Part shown: in pieces, positions 32,262 through 44,500 of the stretch | How the letters are laid out: the number at the start of each line of letters is the position of its first letter | Position numbering within the stretch: the first letter of the stretch is position 1 | Assembly: GCA_905221605.1 (NCBI GenBank) | Contig: CAJNDS010002523.1 | Coordinates: forward strand, 1-62,000 | DNA from: Symbiodinium natans | Taxonomy: Eukaryota; Sar; Dinophyceae; Suessiales; Symbiodiniaceae | Direction: 5' to 3' | DNA: 62,000 bases | Program-made: the position numbers and the translations under genes | Notes under the pieces: model-generated | Database searches by the model: none | Told to the model about the DNA's origin: nothing | The model's input: the letters and a program-made list of their open reading frames with translations, nothing else

Positions 32262-32844
32262 CCCACGGCTGAAGGTCACCCTTGCCTCCTCAAGTAAATA
32301 AGAGTACGCCAACGAAATTCAACTTGGGGCGTTTCAGAAGTGGACATGATATTGCTGCTAACACGATGGGCGCAAACAGCCGTGCGACAGGCACTTCGGC
32401 AAACTAGGGAATACAACCCCTGGATTCTTTAAGCTCAAGCGCAATCCAAGTCCGTATGTATATATATATATGTAAAAAATAGTAAAAAACCAAAAAACAT
32501 ATATGTATAACCATTCATGCAAACACCGCAACCTCGTGTCCCATGTCCTGTTCTCAGCTTCAGGCCGGCCAGCGACTTTGTACATTGCACCTGCCAGCAC
32601 TACAACTGAAGCAGGCCCGATGGCTCCGAAGCAGTTGAAAGTAAGACAGGTCTCTTTGGACGCATCTTAGTTCTTGGGAACCTAAGGCTTCACAAGGCTT
32701 TACAGGGACCTTTTGCAGAAGCCGGCTCCCAAGATGGCGACACGTCTTAAAGCTCTGGGGTTGAGTCGGGCATCTTCGGCACAAATGCAGTTGATGAGAG
32801 GGTAAACAGGGTAAACCATCAATAAAGCATACGTCCCTTGCCTG

Positions 32845-32999
32845 CAGCAGCTCCTGCTCCCACGGCATTCAAGCCATCGTCGTTGCTTCGAAACTGGCCG
32901 ACGAGTCCGTGGAGGCAAACCTTTGCTTTCCGGTTTGCAAAAACGACAGCATGCACCCCGATCCGGAAGCTCCGAAAGCAGCCATCCTGGACCAGAGGT
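32845..32999 (+). CDS. Exon-like segment, plus strand, cysteine-containing
   Basis: Acceptor CTGCAG|C and possible donor CAGAG|GTCTAC. The frame reads SSCSHGIQAIVVASKLADES and continues with NLCFPVCKNDSMHPDPEAP. The composition is strongly protein-like. An antisense frame over the same bases is also open, so the strand is not certain. Confidence 0.35.
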
Positions 33000-33302
33000 C
33001 TACGTATCGACCTGTGCTGCAGAGCCTTGTGGATAGTCAGGCTTAGCAGTCGAAGGTTTGAAGGTGCAATGAAGCTGCAAGGCACCGGGTGCTTCTGCAG
33101 CATATATTTGCCAAGAGTTCTCTTGGCCTAAGCCCTTGCAGATGCCTATGCCACGTTGAGCGTCAATGACTGCTGCCCTGAAAAGAGCACACATTTCGGG
33201 GAGGAGAATCGAGTTGAGGCACAACTGGGCAAACAGAAAGAACACTTACCGGCAAGACCCGCATAAAGCTGGCATCTTTGGGCAGATGCACGCAAAGTCA
33301 GG

Positions 33303-33352
33303 AAGCTTAAAGTTGCATGCTACAACTTGAAGGTTGCAGAGCACAACAAACC
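33303..33352 (+). CDS. Short exon-like segment, plus strand
   Basis: After GTCAG the frame reads KLKVACYNLKVAEHNKPYYG with a possible GA donor after CCCAAG. It is short, so this rests on composition only. Confidence 0.3.
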
Positions 33353-33742
33353 CTACTATGGCACCCAAGGAGCATAGTACATGGTGATGATTGCCTTAGG
33401 CGGCAACACAGGTCATCTGGTGGCGAGGGCGCGCACATCTCCCAACACCATGCTGCGCCCTACTCAGGAAAGCAGCGCCAGAATGACGTCATCACCCGCG
33501 ATTTGACAAGCATAGTTTTCCGACTCTGACACCCTGCACATCGGCCCGGAAAGTTTCGTGATTTTCCCCCGAACACGTCAACTGCCTAGGTAGGTCCAAC
33601 AGCTCGATCAGCTCGAAAAGCCTCTACTGAGACTCTGTGACAAAGCTTGTTACTTACTTTCTGGCCCCTGTACATACATGCCATCAAGATGCCGATTGGT
33701 TGGCCAGCGCAGGGCCATATCGACCTCAAGTACGACTCTGAA

Positions 33743-33812
33743 CAAAAACGATAACAATACTGATGATGATGATGATGATGATGAACATCATCATCATCGT
33801 TATCACCACCGG
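33743..33812. repeat. (GAT)n/(ATC)n inverted repeat
   Basis: GATAACAATAC, then (TGA)n, then AAC, then (ATC)n and GTTATC. The trinucleotide runs and the flanking GATAAC/GTTATC are complementary, so the sequence can fold back on itself. Confidence 0.85.
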
Positions 33813-33968
33813 TGTGTCCGCCTGCAGCCTCCAACTGTTAGGATTGTTCTTGTAGGCGCGTCTAAGGCTGCATTCTCGAGTCATCCCGGCGCCATAAGAA
33901 CATTGAGATGAGGGCCATGGGGCCAAGGGGAAGATTCAGATGGGCATTTGTGCTGTGTAGCTACCCAG

Positions 33969-34050
33969 GTCATCCAGGATTCTATCATCCACTGTAGCAC
34001 CCGAAACGTCTGGTTGGCTAAGAACACCCCAATTGTCAGGGGACTTCTTG
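33969..34050 (+). CDS. Exon-like segment, plus strand (VIQDSIIHC...)
   Basis: Acceptor TACCCAG|GTC opens a frame reading VIQDSIIHCSTRNVWLAKNT and then PIVRG. The pattern resembles one turn of a right-handed beta-helix as found in fibrocystin-L/CEMIP-like proteins (S-I-H-x-C/S..R.V). That is a loose resemblance, not an identification. The exit point is uncertain. Confidence 0.35.
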
Positions 34051-34365
34051 CCTGTTGCGTCTTGTTGTTGTCATCACCCCTGCTTATGGACGTGCTGAAG
34101 CCTCAGCTAGCTTTTGCTTTTGATGAACTCAAATTCTGTTGGCTTCTGTTGCAGCTGGTCCCTCTGACATCAAGATCGCAGCCATGTGACTAGCAATGGC
34201 AACACGCCTTATCCGTATAAGCCCAGCGCCACACCCATGAGCAGCTGCCAGCCCTCATAGGTACCAGAGAACTACCAAGTACTCTATCCAGATATTGGGG
34301 GCCTTTTGTACCTTTTATTTGCCTTATGTTGGAGAGCCCTAAGATGACCTCACCCTGAACTCGTG

Positions 34366-34452
34366 TGCCCAGTCGCTACACGAGTTCAGCACTGCGTTGA
34401 GGAAGAGCTTGGGAGTCGCCCCGCCTGCGAAGAAAGATGTCGAAGCTTCAGG
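34366..34452 (+). CDS. Exon-like segment, plus strand
   Basis: The frame reads SLHEFSTALRKSLGVAPPAK then KDVEAS, after a possible acceptor GTGCCCAG. No family is recognised. Confidence 0.3.
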
Positions 34453-34565
34453 GATGTTTCGACTCACACTAGCGCACGCGCAGGCAAGGCTTCAGGGATG
34501 TTTAGGGTTTAGGGTTTCGGGTTGAGAGTTGTGGATTGTTGTAGTGTTCACATCTTCTTCATCGC

Positions 34566-34759
34566 TCACAACTGCTGCGTGAACCATCCGAAGGCATTCG
34601 CCTTGGCCCAATTAGCCGAAGTACCCATTGACTGATATGCACCATTACTCATGTCTATCCACAATGTGGGTGGAAGACCATCGACGTTCTCCAACCCCTC
34701 TAGAAGCATCGGAAGGTAAGCAGCAAGTTTCAGTCCATTTTGCGTCGCCCAAAGGCCCT
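34566..34759 (-). CDS. Candidate terminal exon, minus strand, competing with plus reading
   Basis: A 64-codon minus-strand frame (GLWATQNGLKLAAYLPMLLE, then WIDMSNGAYQSMGTSANWAK) ends in TGA. It joins in phase with a segment at 35021-34973 (VCQFGVLLFQGATVLA, acceptor AG|GTC, GC donor). Against this, a plus-strand frame over 34617-34714 ends at a good donor (GGAAG|GTAAGC). Only one strand is likely to be real, and I cannot decide which. Confidence 0.3.
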
Positions 34760-35205
34760 CTCTGCAGCCACTGAGACCGCAAATTAAAGAAACCAGCATG
34801 TCGACGCAGGAGATCCCGCCGAAGAGGGGGGACGAGAGTCAAAGACGTGGCTCAGATCTGGGCCCCGAGACGAGCTGTGAGACACGCAACGATGCTTTTC
34901 GCATGCTAGAATCAGGCTGTGGCACGAGCACAACAAGCAACACGTAATTAAGCCTTCTGCATTGAACCCTGCCTGCTAGAACCGTAGCACCTTGAAACAG
35001 CAAAACGCCAAACTGACAGACCTGTTCCTTGCGCACTTGCGCCTCATGTATCGGTCCTGTATACCTGTGGCAGCCCGAAGCGCAAGCCGCAACGGGCTGC
35101 CGGCAAAATACCCGAAGCCCCCAGAAGACTCGATTTTTTTCTCGGTCCTGGGGCTTAGACACTTCTCAGGGTCCAAGGTGCTTCGGGCATAGCTCATGTG
35201 GTTCA

Positions 35206-35336
35206 AGCTTAAAAGATGGCCACACCTGCACTGGCTACCCCAACAACTCCACATGCAGGATTGAGGCCCACTGGCGCGGCATTGTCGGCTACATGTCGCA
35301 AAACAATGAAACGAGCTTCTTCAAGCTGTCAGGGGC
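35206..35336 (+). CDS. Exon-like segment, plus strand, glycoprotein-like
   Basis: The frame reads KDGHTCTGYPNNSTCRIEAH then WRGIVGYMSQNNETSFFKLS. It contains two N-glycosylation sequons (NNST, NNET) and paired cysteines, as in secreted or surface proteins. GC donors are available at the end. The function is unknown. Confidence 0.35.
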
Positions 35337-36925
35337 GGGGACTTGGCGACCAGCAGGCGCTGGGAAGCGGACGGGGCTTCTGTGGTGAACTCGAGCAGTA
35401 TCTTCAGCTCGCCAGCACATGCAGCAGTCTAGCAGAGTCTAGCACCAAGACATGCTCCTGTCATTGATCGCACAAACTTCGCCCTCGATCTTTGGCAGGT
35501 CGCCTGGAGACCCACTTCAAAAGGGGCGCTCTCTGCCCCGATGCAGAAAGCCTCCGTGCACACTTTTGTGCCAATGGAGACGGATCCCGGCACCTGCCCT
35601 GGAAGAACCGAAAATTCAGAGGATACGTGTCCACAGGCCATTTGTACCTCTGACAGCACTTTCCAGTTGCGGTTCTCCAAGGCGAGGCGCAGCTCTGCAT
35701 GGTCGCAGCTGCAGCTTTGTAATCGAGCTGCTGCTCAAGCCTCTGAAGGCGACATTAGCCTCAGATACGCAGATTGCAGATGTCGCAACACACAGGTCAG
35801 CCCTCAACCCTAGATACCAAGCACCCCGGGCCTTCTGCCAGTTGACGAAGCTTCGTGGCCTAAACCCTTGTACTCCTCCGGATTTCAGACCAGGTGCAAC
35901 CGTAAATCCTGCACCCCCCAAACCTGAAGCTATTCAGAACCACAGCGAAAACAAAGTTCGCGAGGGAGCGGTACATCGCGGCCTCGGCCTTTCTTGAGAA
36001 TGGCCTGCCGCAGTCTGTGTGTGAATCCAAATCATGACATCTTTGAACTTCCCTGGAATTCATTAGGGCAATCAGGGGGTGCAGAGATCTTTCGTGGCGC
36101 TGGACGGTTTGAGGTTTGGCCGCCGGGATGGTGTATCTCATGCGGGGGGATTTCTGTTTCGGGTCAGCAAACGACACCGCGAGCACATGACCATCGTGCA
36201 AAGAAGCAAGGCATGCTTTCGAGCTTCGATGGCTACCCACAAATATCCAACCATCAGGACCTGAACCCCAACGAGCCAAGCAGGGCTCGCGGCAAACAGC
36301 TCCCTCAGTCGGTCGGGCCTCGATCTCCGCGAACGACCGGCCCTTCAGTGTAGGCCACGTGTGTAGTTCGAAAATGCTCGTGTTATGCTCGTTTTCTGTA
36401 GTCTGTACCTACTTTAGTTTGGGTTTAGCTTGACTGACGTTCAACTGTAGGAAAGGGGGAACACGTTGGTGCCGTTCCTTCACGACTGTTGACTTCAAGG
36501 AGAATCTAGCAGCCTTTTCCGAAAGCCTTCGTCGAGGGCGTGGGCTTCGGGTCTTACTGCATGCCGGCACCAACAAAACCACAAACTCCAAGCTCTTTTT
36601 TGAAGCACAGACTGGCACTGAGGCTGGCATGAACCTGGCCAGCATCCCCAAAAGCTTAATGAATTAAAGCTTTGGGCCCGAGAGAACCCTCAGACACCAT
36701 GAGCCCACGCCGCATGCATCACCCTGCAGCTGGTACCACTTCTTTACATATCCCATCATATCCCGAGGCTATTCAACGAGGCTTGGGCTTTAGATTGGAC
36801 AAGGGCTTTATCTAGAAGATTTACATCATGCAGATAAAGTCCTGCACTGGAAGCAAGCATAGAAGGTGCGCACACCGATTGATAAGGGAATCTCAACTCA
36901 AGCTCACCTGTCTGAATCCTACACC

Positions 36926-37041
36926 TCAAGCTATGAGGTCTGAATCCTTTCGCCTCACATTGCTAGCATGCGGGGCCTTCGTCTCGGGCACGAAGGTGGC
37001 GACGAAGACGGCGCCAAAGATGAGCACCACGGCGTAGAGGC
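36926..37041 (-). CDS. Sugar porter exon, TM12 and PETK
   Basis: Acceptor CTCCAG|GC completes Gly, then [20 protein letters not shown] then K. PETK(G) is the family's C-terminal signature. The frame continues [16 protein letters not shown] to TGA at 36926. A GC donor directly after AAG could instead lead to another exon (a candidate frame lies at 36594-36409). Confidence 0.8.
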
Positions 37042-38506
37042 CTGGAGGTGAGTCAAAAGTGGTTTCATGTGGTCATTGTCCTCCCAAGGCGGGATTCAGG
37101 GGAAAGGTCGGGAGCATGTCGGAGTCACAGCATCACCAGGGAGATTGAGACCCCGGCCGAAGACGCCGCCGAAGCCAATGAGCGCCTGCAGCCCTGAGAT
37201 AGTTTCCTGGGTATGGCTTGGGGCAGTGGTAGGCTACATATGACCCTTCTTCCCATACCCACTGAATCCCACACCCATGACCCGTATAACTAAGCTTTTT
37301 TGGTTCAGGAGTCTCGGGCTGGGGCTGAAAGGGCTTAGGGCCTTCAGAGCCTTTAAGTGCGGAGGAGGGCACACGGGGGACCATCTGTATGGTGACACGA
37401 TCACAACCCTGGAAAAAACGGCTGGCTGACTATGCCAGGGCACGGTGGTGATGAAGGAGCAGGTCCTTGGTTCAGAGTGAACTGCTGGCATGCAGAGTAG
37501 GCCCGGGTCCACATCCAAAGGAACTGTTAGGAGCACTGCTTGCTGGCCAAAGATCTACTCTGCCAGCAGTAGTTCCGTCATAAATGACCCTAGATCGAGG
37601 TCGTGACCCGCACACGCACACGAGCAGAACCCAAGAGCTACGACTAGAACAAAAACGGGCCGAGTTCCCCTCGCCTGGAGAGCTGCGATATTTGCAGCTT
37701 CGCAAAGCCACTCATTGGTGGAACCCCACAAATCGACTTAAATGGAAGTGGGGATCCAGTTCAGGGCCGCCGCAAAGGATGAGGCGGATGTACGGATCCT
37801 CAGGTGGCGAACCCGAATGGGCACCCCCAGTCTTTTCCGCCCGCGAGTTGAAGTATTGAGGGGTCTTGCAGCAAGGGCTTTGCATGTCGCAACTGCCAAC
37901 ACCATATATATATATATATGACCACCCCTCATAGATGGGGCCTTAAGACTTAAGACCCTAAAGCCTACAGTACAAGCCCTTCGTGGTTCCCAAGTCCGCG
38001 CCATTCGCACCTTCGCATTCTGAAAAGTCGAGGCCAGCAAGTGAGAATACATAAGAACTATTAAGCTACACCAAAACCGACCTTCTAAGGCGTGTAGACC
38101 CGAAACAACAGCCGTATACACCACTTTTCAAGTCACGCATGCAATCCAAGGCGCTTGCCAGGGAAGATTTCGCCCATCATGAGCCACGGGATGGGCCCTA
38201 GACCCAGGGAGAAGAAGGCAATGTACAAGAAGGATGACCTTAAGAACAAAGGCTTTCCGCTTATGGATCTAGGGATGTGTCTAGGGGTTTGGGTTTGCGG
38301 AGACGAGTGCTGAGGGGAGGAGGGCCTCAAAGAACCCTTGAGGCTTCTTTGGAAGCAAGGTGGGCTTTACCTTTTCGGAGAAAGGTTGACGGTTGCAGAG
38401 CGTCTCAGTGATGAGCGTTGCGCAATTCCGAGCTTCTCACAGTCATGAAATAAAGCTCCAGGCTTGCTTTGAAAACATGCATAAATAAATACAGAAAACG
38501 TCGCAC

Positions 38507-38544
<38 letters not shown>

Positions 38545-41500
38545 TGTGTGTATGTATACATCAAAACATATACGGCAGCTACTTTATAGTTACAATCTTC
38601 GCACTTCCCTAGATCACTCGGCTGTGACACATCCAGTACTAGTACGCAAGCGGCTTGCCAGGTCTTTAAGCTTGGGGCTCGGGTGCTTTCAGCCAAGAGG
38701 AATCGAAAGCTGGACTGCTGGAGTCCATAGTAAGTTGGTGGAGTTTTGGGTAACTGCGATTTGCCTAATTGGGCCACGAGGGGTCCATGTGCTAGAACTT
38801 GAGCCAATGCTCATCAGACTGCTCGAATCTTCACCGAAGTTCGAATGGCAAAGAAGTCGATTTGATTCCTATATGGCTACGAGCATGTATCAGAGGCTGA
38901 AGCCTGGAAAAGCATAGCCAAGTGTCACGAGCGCAATCCACGAAGGCCCGCCTTGTGAACTGAGATTGTTCAAGGTTTCAGGCTGAGGGATCGAGGGTTC
39001 AATTTCCGAGGTCACACAGCATGGGAAGCATGGGAGCTGCTGAAGTAGAGACTGACATTGTCTTGCTATGTGCCTGGAACAACAAGGCTTGTTGCCCTAA
39101 CTAGAGGTGCACTGGCCCGTTGATGTTATCCCTATGCAAATACAGTGCACCCAGGCTGCAGGCACTTACATTGCATGCCAGCTGCTGAAGACAAAGAAGA
39201 TCACCATGCCAGCGCAACACAGTGTCATGCCACAGCATGCCTTGTTGTCAAGACCATCTAAATGGTCAAGATCTTCAGAAATCTGCTGCTGCTGCTGCTG
39301 AAACTAGCAGGTCTTCACCGCTGTCAACAAGTCTTGATGCCAACAGCAATGATGGACAAGTGCAACACCGAACAAGCAACTATCCCGGCTTCTTTCCAAA
39401 ACGCACAGATGAGCATTGCAATGGCTACAGAAACTTATCTAGCTACAGCAGGCGGCTGTAAAGGATACGTACAGTATCGGCAAATTCGCTCCAGGCATAA
39501 CAATCCCTCTGCAGATAACGGCCGTGAAGCTATGAGGAGCAAGACCTTGCGCCCTGCAGTGTCCATCAAGGGTATGGAAGCCGCTGTCATGATCACCTCC
39601 GTGGGAGGAGAGCTTGCCATCGCACATGCGGTCAGCGTAGCAGCCTATGAACCGTGACAAGTATTTGGGCAGCTTGAATCACTCGGCTTGATGGGCGTTG
39701 CCTTTCGCAGTGTGAACCTGACGCGCTTCTCCCTGCTTCATGCATCTCCAGTCTGTGCACTAAGTCCACGCCAACAGTAGCAACACCTGCCTGGACGAGC
39801 ATGACCAGGAAACCCAAGCTCGCCGCATTCTCGAAACCTGGGGTGCTCAAACGAACACTGACCTCTTCTTCATGACTTGGGTGCTAAGCCCAAACACACA
39901 CCATTCAAGTGCTCCCGAGGAAACCAAAACCACGTCGATGATGTTGATTGACGAGATGGCTGTGGCGGAAACGACAGAGCCGCCGGCAAGAAGAGCAGCA
40001 AGACAAAGAGTTCTTGCTCTGCCTACCTAAAGACCCAAGTAGTCAAAGAGATAGAAGAGATAGCAGAATCAGAACCCCAAAGCGTGAAAACCTGAAGCGA
40101 TTCCTTTGAAGCCTTTCGGCACCCTGGGGCCTGCATCCATGAAGATGGTGTTCTGAAAGAAGATCACGGCCTTGGTGGCTGCAGAATCCCTTTCGGGAAA
40201 GATTCTGTGCCCCTCAACCGAGCCCATGCACCCCAGCACAACCCAAAGCCCTTGAACACAGACCCCGTCCGACCCTCCCCGGCCAACGGAAGCGTTCCAA
40301 AATGAGGCCGACGGCGCCTCCCTCCACGCAAATGCAATTCCCCCCTCCCGAGGCCCCAGGTCCGGGCGTTCACACCGCTGAACTGCTGGATGAACATGAG
40401 CCTGCATCTTGGAGCTTCAGAGCTTGGGGGTGGACAGAGGAGCTGCAGGATGCAAAACTATCCGGGGGCCACAGAAAACAAAGCCGCGTAATTTTAATTC
40501 GGGTCAACCTGGAGCCCTGTGAAACCCTGTGCTGCGTGCTTGAGTCCCTGGCGTCAGCCCAATGCCAAAGGCCAACTTCTCCTGCGAAGCACAAGTTATA
40601 GCAAAAACCAGCTCTCAAGAACGATGTTCAACACAACAGCCGGCAAGCGCAGGCAAATGCGGCTCTCCTGCCACAAATCTGCCAATCCGCCGCTGGACTG
40701 AGAGCCTTGCAACGAGAACGCGTGCGAACCATGAAACAAGAGTGGGTTTGGAACCCTGAAACGGCAATTTATGAACCCCGCCTCGAAAATCGAGGTACCA
40801 CGTCAAATCAACTGCAAACTTACGCCTTCTTAACTTTTTGACAGCTCTCGCCAGAGTGTGCTGTCTGGGCTAATTTCCGATTCGCACCAAGATCACTTTC
40901 GCTCCGTTCTCCGAGCTTCTCACCTGCGTGCTGAATTTCGGCATTTTGAGCAGTGTTCGTATTGGGATGATAGTGGCTGCTATTCAGGCTCTGTTTGGGC
41001 TGGGACGATAGGCTGTCGAGTACCCGAAATCCGAGAAACAAAGAAACCCCAAAGACTGACAACTTTAGCCCTTACCTGGGCTACCAGGAATACAGGATTA
41101 GGGCGCAGTCGTGCAACTTTAAGCACTAAACCGTTATAGAGCTTATGGTTTCCGCAGGTGGGGCAATTATTCTCTGGGTTCATCTTGGGATATGTTCATC
41201 CTGCCCTTTCTTGTGCCCAAGAACCCAAAACCCTAAACTCCACGTCCCCTTTTTGTATCGTTACTCAAAGCATTTCCTGAGGGGCTTGGGGTTTCAAAGA
41301 CTGGCTCTGGGGGTTTAGGGTTTAGGGTTTAGGGTTGGTCTTGAGGGTTTTAAGGTTTAGGGTAAGTGAGGGTGCGGGGAGTCGATCTGCCTGGCGTTCA
41401 GGGTCTGGGGTCTAGGGTTTGGGGTTGGGGGGTTGAAGGTGGGCTCCCAGGTGGGCTCCCAAACAATAAACCCAAGACCCTTTCCTTCTTGTCGTCACCT

Positions 41501-44500
41501 TGCCTCAAAAATTGAAGCTCCTATGCAGCCTTCAGCCCTCGAATCTTCAGGGACCATGCTTCAGGGCAAAGTGTCAAGGAAACCCTAAAGTCTAAACCCT
41601 AAACCCTTGATCCTCAACCGAAGCCCAAAGGCTGAAAAACCCCTCTTCCCCTTTAGGGTTTGCCTGCGGAGGCCAGCATCCCACGCTCTGGCCTCCTCAG
41701 TTTCCAAGTCGATAAGTGGCACGCGGCCTCGGAGGCCACGTACGAATTGCTGGGCCTGGCAAGAACGTTTTTCATGCTTGGCAGCTACATCTGCATGTGG
41801 GCCATGGCCTCCTGGACATCTTCGAAGCTGAGACCCCCGTGCGACGGTGCGGCGTAATCCTGAAGAGATAAAGATTGTCAGAAACAGGTTGGAAATGGGA
41901 CCCAAAACGCCAAGGAACAAGAGTAGGTGGAAAGGTGTTTTCGGCAGATCCTGCAAAGTAAAATCAAAGAGCCTCAAAGCATGGCAGCTTGAATGACTGT
42001 TGGTTGCCGGCCTGTTGTCCGACAAAGCGACTCGCCACTGGTCATGCCCGCATAAGCATTCAATTCATACACGAGCCTCGGCATGCAGGGCAAGCATGAA
42101 AGAGCCACTACCAAGAACCTGGGAATCGCACGCCAAGAAGCAGATATGCAACACTGGCCGCGCTGACAGCCTTCTCGTCGGTGAGAGCTGCAGCAGGCAA
42201 AAAAATAGTGGCATGGAGAATATCATCGGCCAGTGCCATCGCTTAAACCAATGCTAGGCAGGTGCCGCGGCCGAGAAGCCCGTGCACCAACTGTTGTCGA
42301 CCATGTACCATCTATCGGCTTTGTAATAGGCAGTAAAGTGACCGCCATCCAGCGTGCCCTGACAACACGTCGAAATGAACGGTCAAGAGCCTGCGAAAAA
42401 CATTGGTCGCGCCTCATGCACAAGGAAAGAGCGCAGATCGTACTCCCACAACCTCAGCTGCACAGTAAGATGACTGCACGGGACTATATGCTGGCATAGG
42501 GACACGAGAAATGGAAAGCCGAAGCGCTCCACATCTTCAAGGCGCAGGTCGGAGTGGCACGGCGGTAGTAGAGGCAGTTGCAATCCCTCAGCACAAGTAG
42601 GAATAGTCGGACCCTAAATCGTAAACCTCGAAACCGTCCAACCCTACTTGGGTTCCCCTGCAGGCTTGACGCTCATTAGTTCTTAAACTTCAGGGTTCAG
42701 AGTTTAGGATGAAAATTCGGGATTGAAGGTGAAGGCACACGGACAACCAAGGCGTGAACCTGGAAAGGAACAGTGATGGAGGCTGCATTCTTGGAGCTAG
42801 CCGCTGCGGACTTGTCCGCTGCACGCCATCGTTGCACGCATAGAGGCAGCGTAAGCGGCGCCACCCTGGGTGTCACAATGGATCACACGCAGCGCCGGAG
42901 TGTGCCTTGAAAAAGTGCAAGCAAGGGGCTTGCCATGGCTACGCTTGAGCGCTCTCGTTGCTGTGAATCGAGCGGTATCACCATTGGTCATTTGCACAAA
43001 GCAATTCTGCACCTTGTCTCTCCATTGGTGATTTGCACAAAGCAATTCTGCACTTGTGAAAAGGAAGTCAAAGGCCCCACAGAGCAAGAATGGCACAAAG
43101 AGGCATGCGCCTCTGCAAATATCGCGTCCTGCAGCATGAGTTGCAGGTTCCTTTCCTTGCGGCCGGCAATTTCCTTGCAAGCAACGAAAGAAACAAGAAG
43201 TTAGAAGAAGCCACAAGAAGCCCTCGGCATGCATTGGCGTGTTTAAGTTCAAGATCGGACAGCGGTATGCGAAGAATGTATAGTGGCTCGGAAGGAGGGA
43301 TGGAAACTCGCGAATCCTGGGCTTGGCAGCAGAACAAGCACGCCAGAATGAAGCTGTAAAGCAGCAAACCCAGACCCCCGTGTTTCCTCAACCACAAATG
43401 GAATGGTTATGGGTGCTGCCGCAGAGCATCCAGCTTGAGCGACTGGAACGCCTCGGCTCTGGCACAGGTCACCATGTTGACAGTCAGCTCGAGCCCGCCG
43501 CACCTCAGTTAGGGTCTCGACAAATGAAGCTTGGGAAGGACAGCACCAACTAGATCTCGAGAGCAGAGTGTTGTGCCAAGACATCAGACCAAGCACAATG
43601 GCAAAATCTCCTCCAAAATGCGAACGGCATCCTCCTGCCATAGGCTGCCAAAAACGCAGAACCCTGCGGGTTGAGGTTGCAGGGTTCGGGGTTGAGGCAC
43701 AGAGCCAAGCACGGAGACTGCGCTACAGTAAGTCATTTGGTTCGGACCCCCGCGACCATCATCACCCCGAGAGACGGTTCTGTACATCATCCTGTGTGGT
43801 TTCGCTTGAGACTTGCCCGCGTGTCAGCATAGGCCGCCTGCAGGCCACGGGACACCAGATCAAAATTGGCCAAGTACTGCTCTAGCTGCACCTGGAGTGA
43901 AATCACGAGTCGCTTGTGGCTTGAGAAAGCGAAAGAGACCAAAAAAAAGAGGTAGACCATCATGGCCAAGCAGCCATGAGAAGGCGGTCCACCACTCGGG
44001 TTCGAGACATTTCAATGATATGAGAAATCTCCTGCCAACAGGCGAGCAAGCCTTGGGGGAGGAGCCTGAGCGCGGCCTCCGAACAGAGTCCTTGTGCAGC
44101 GTCTCGTCGACAGCATGTCCGCTCAGAAGCTCCTCAAACAGGCTGTGATCTAACTCATGCTGCAGGGGCAGGCTCTCTCTCGCCTTGTGCACAGCCAGGA
44201 TAGTCAACGTTGCCTGTTCAAGCGGAAGGCAAAAAGAAAGGAAAACCTTGTCCGTGTATATGTGAGCGTAGCAGTCACAGCATCTGGCCTGCAAGTAACA
44301 TGTCACTCCTGCATTCTCGTGCCCGAAACAGACAAACTTGCACCTGAGCAGCTCACTATTCTTGCTGTCACGAAGTCCAGAAAGCCACACATCCACAGCA
44401 AAACGTTCCTGAAACATGAAGGGGAGCCTGTCAGCACACCTTTGCAGCAGCATCTTCTTGCGCTGCTCGACATCGCCCAGGTCTGACGGCCAAGCGAGAG

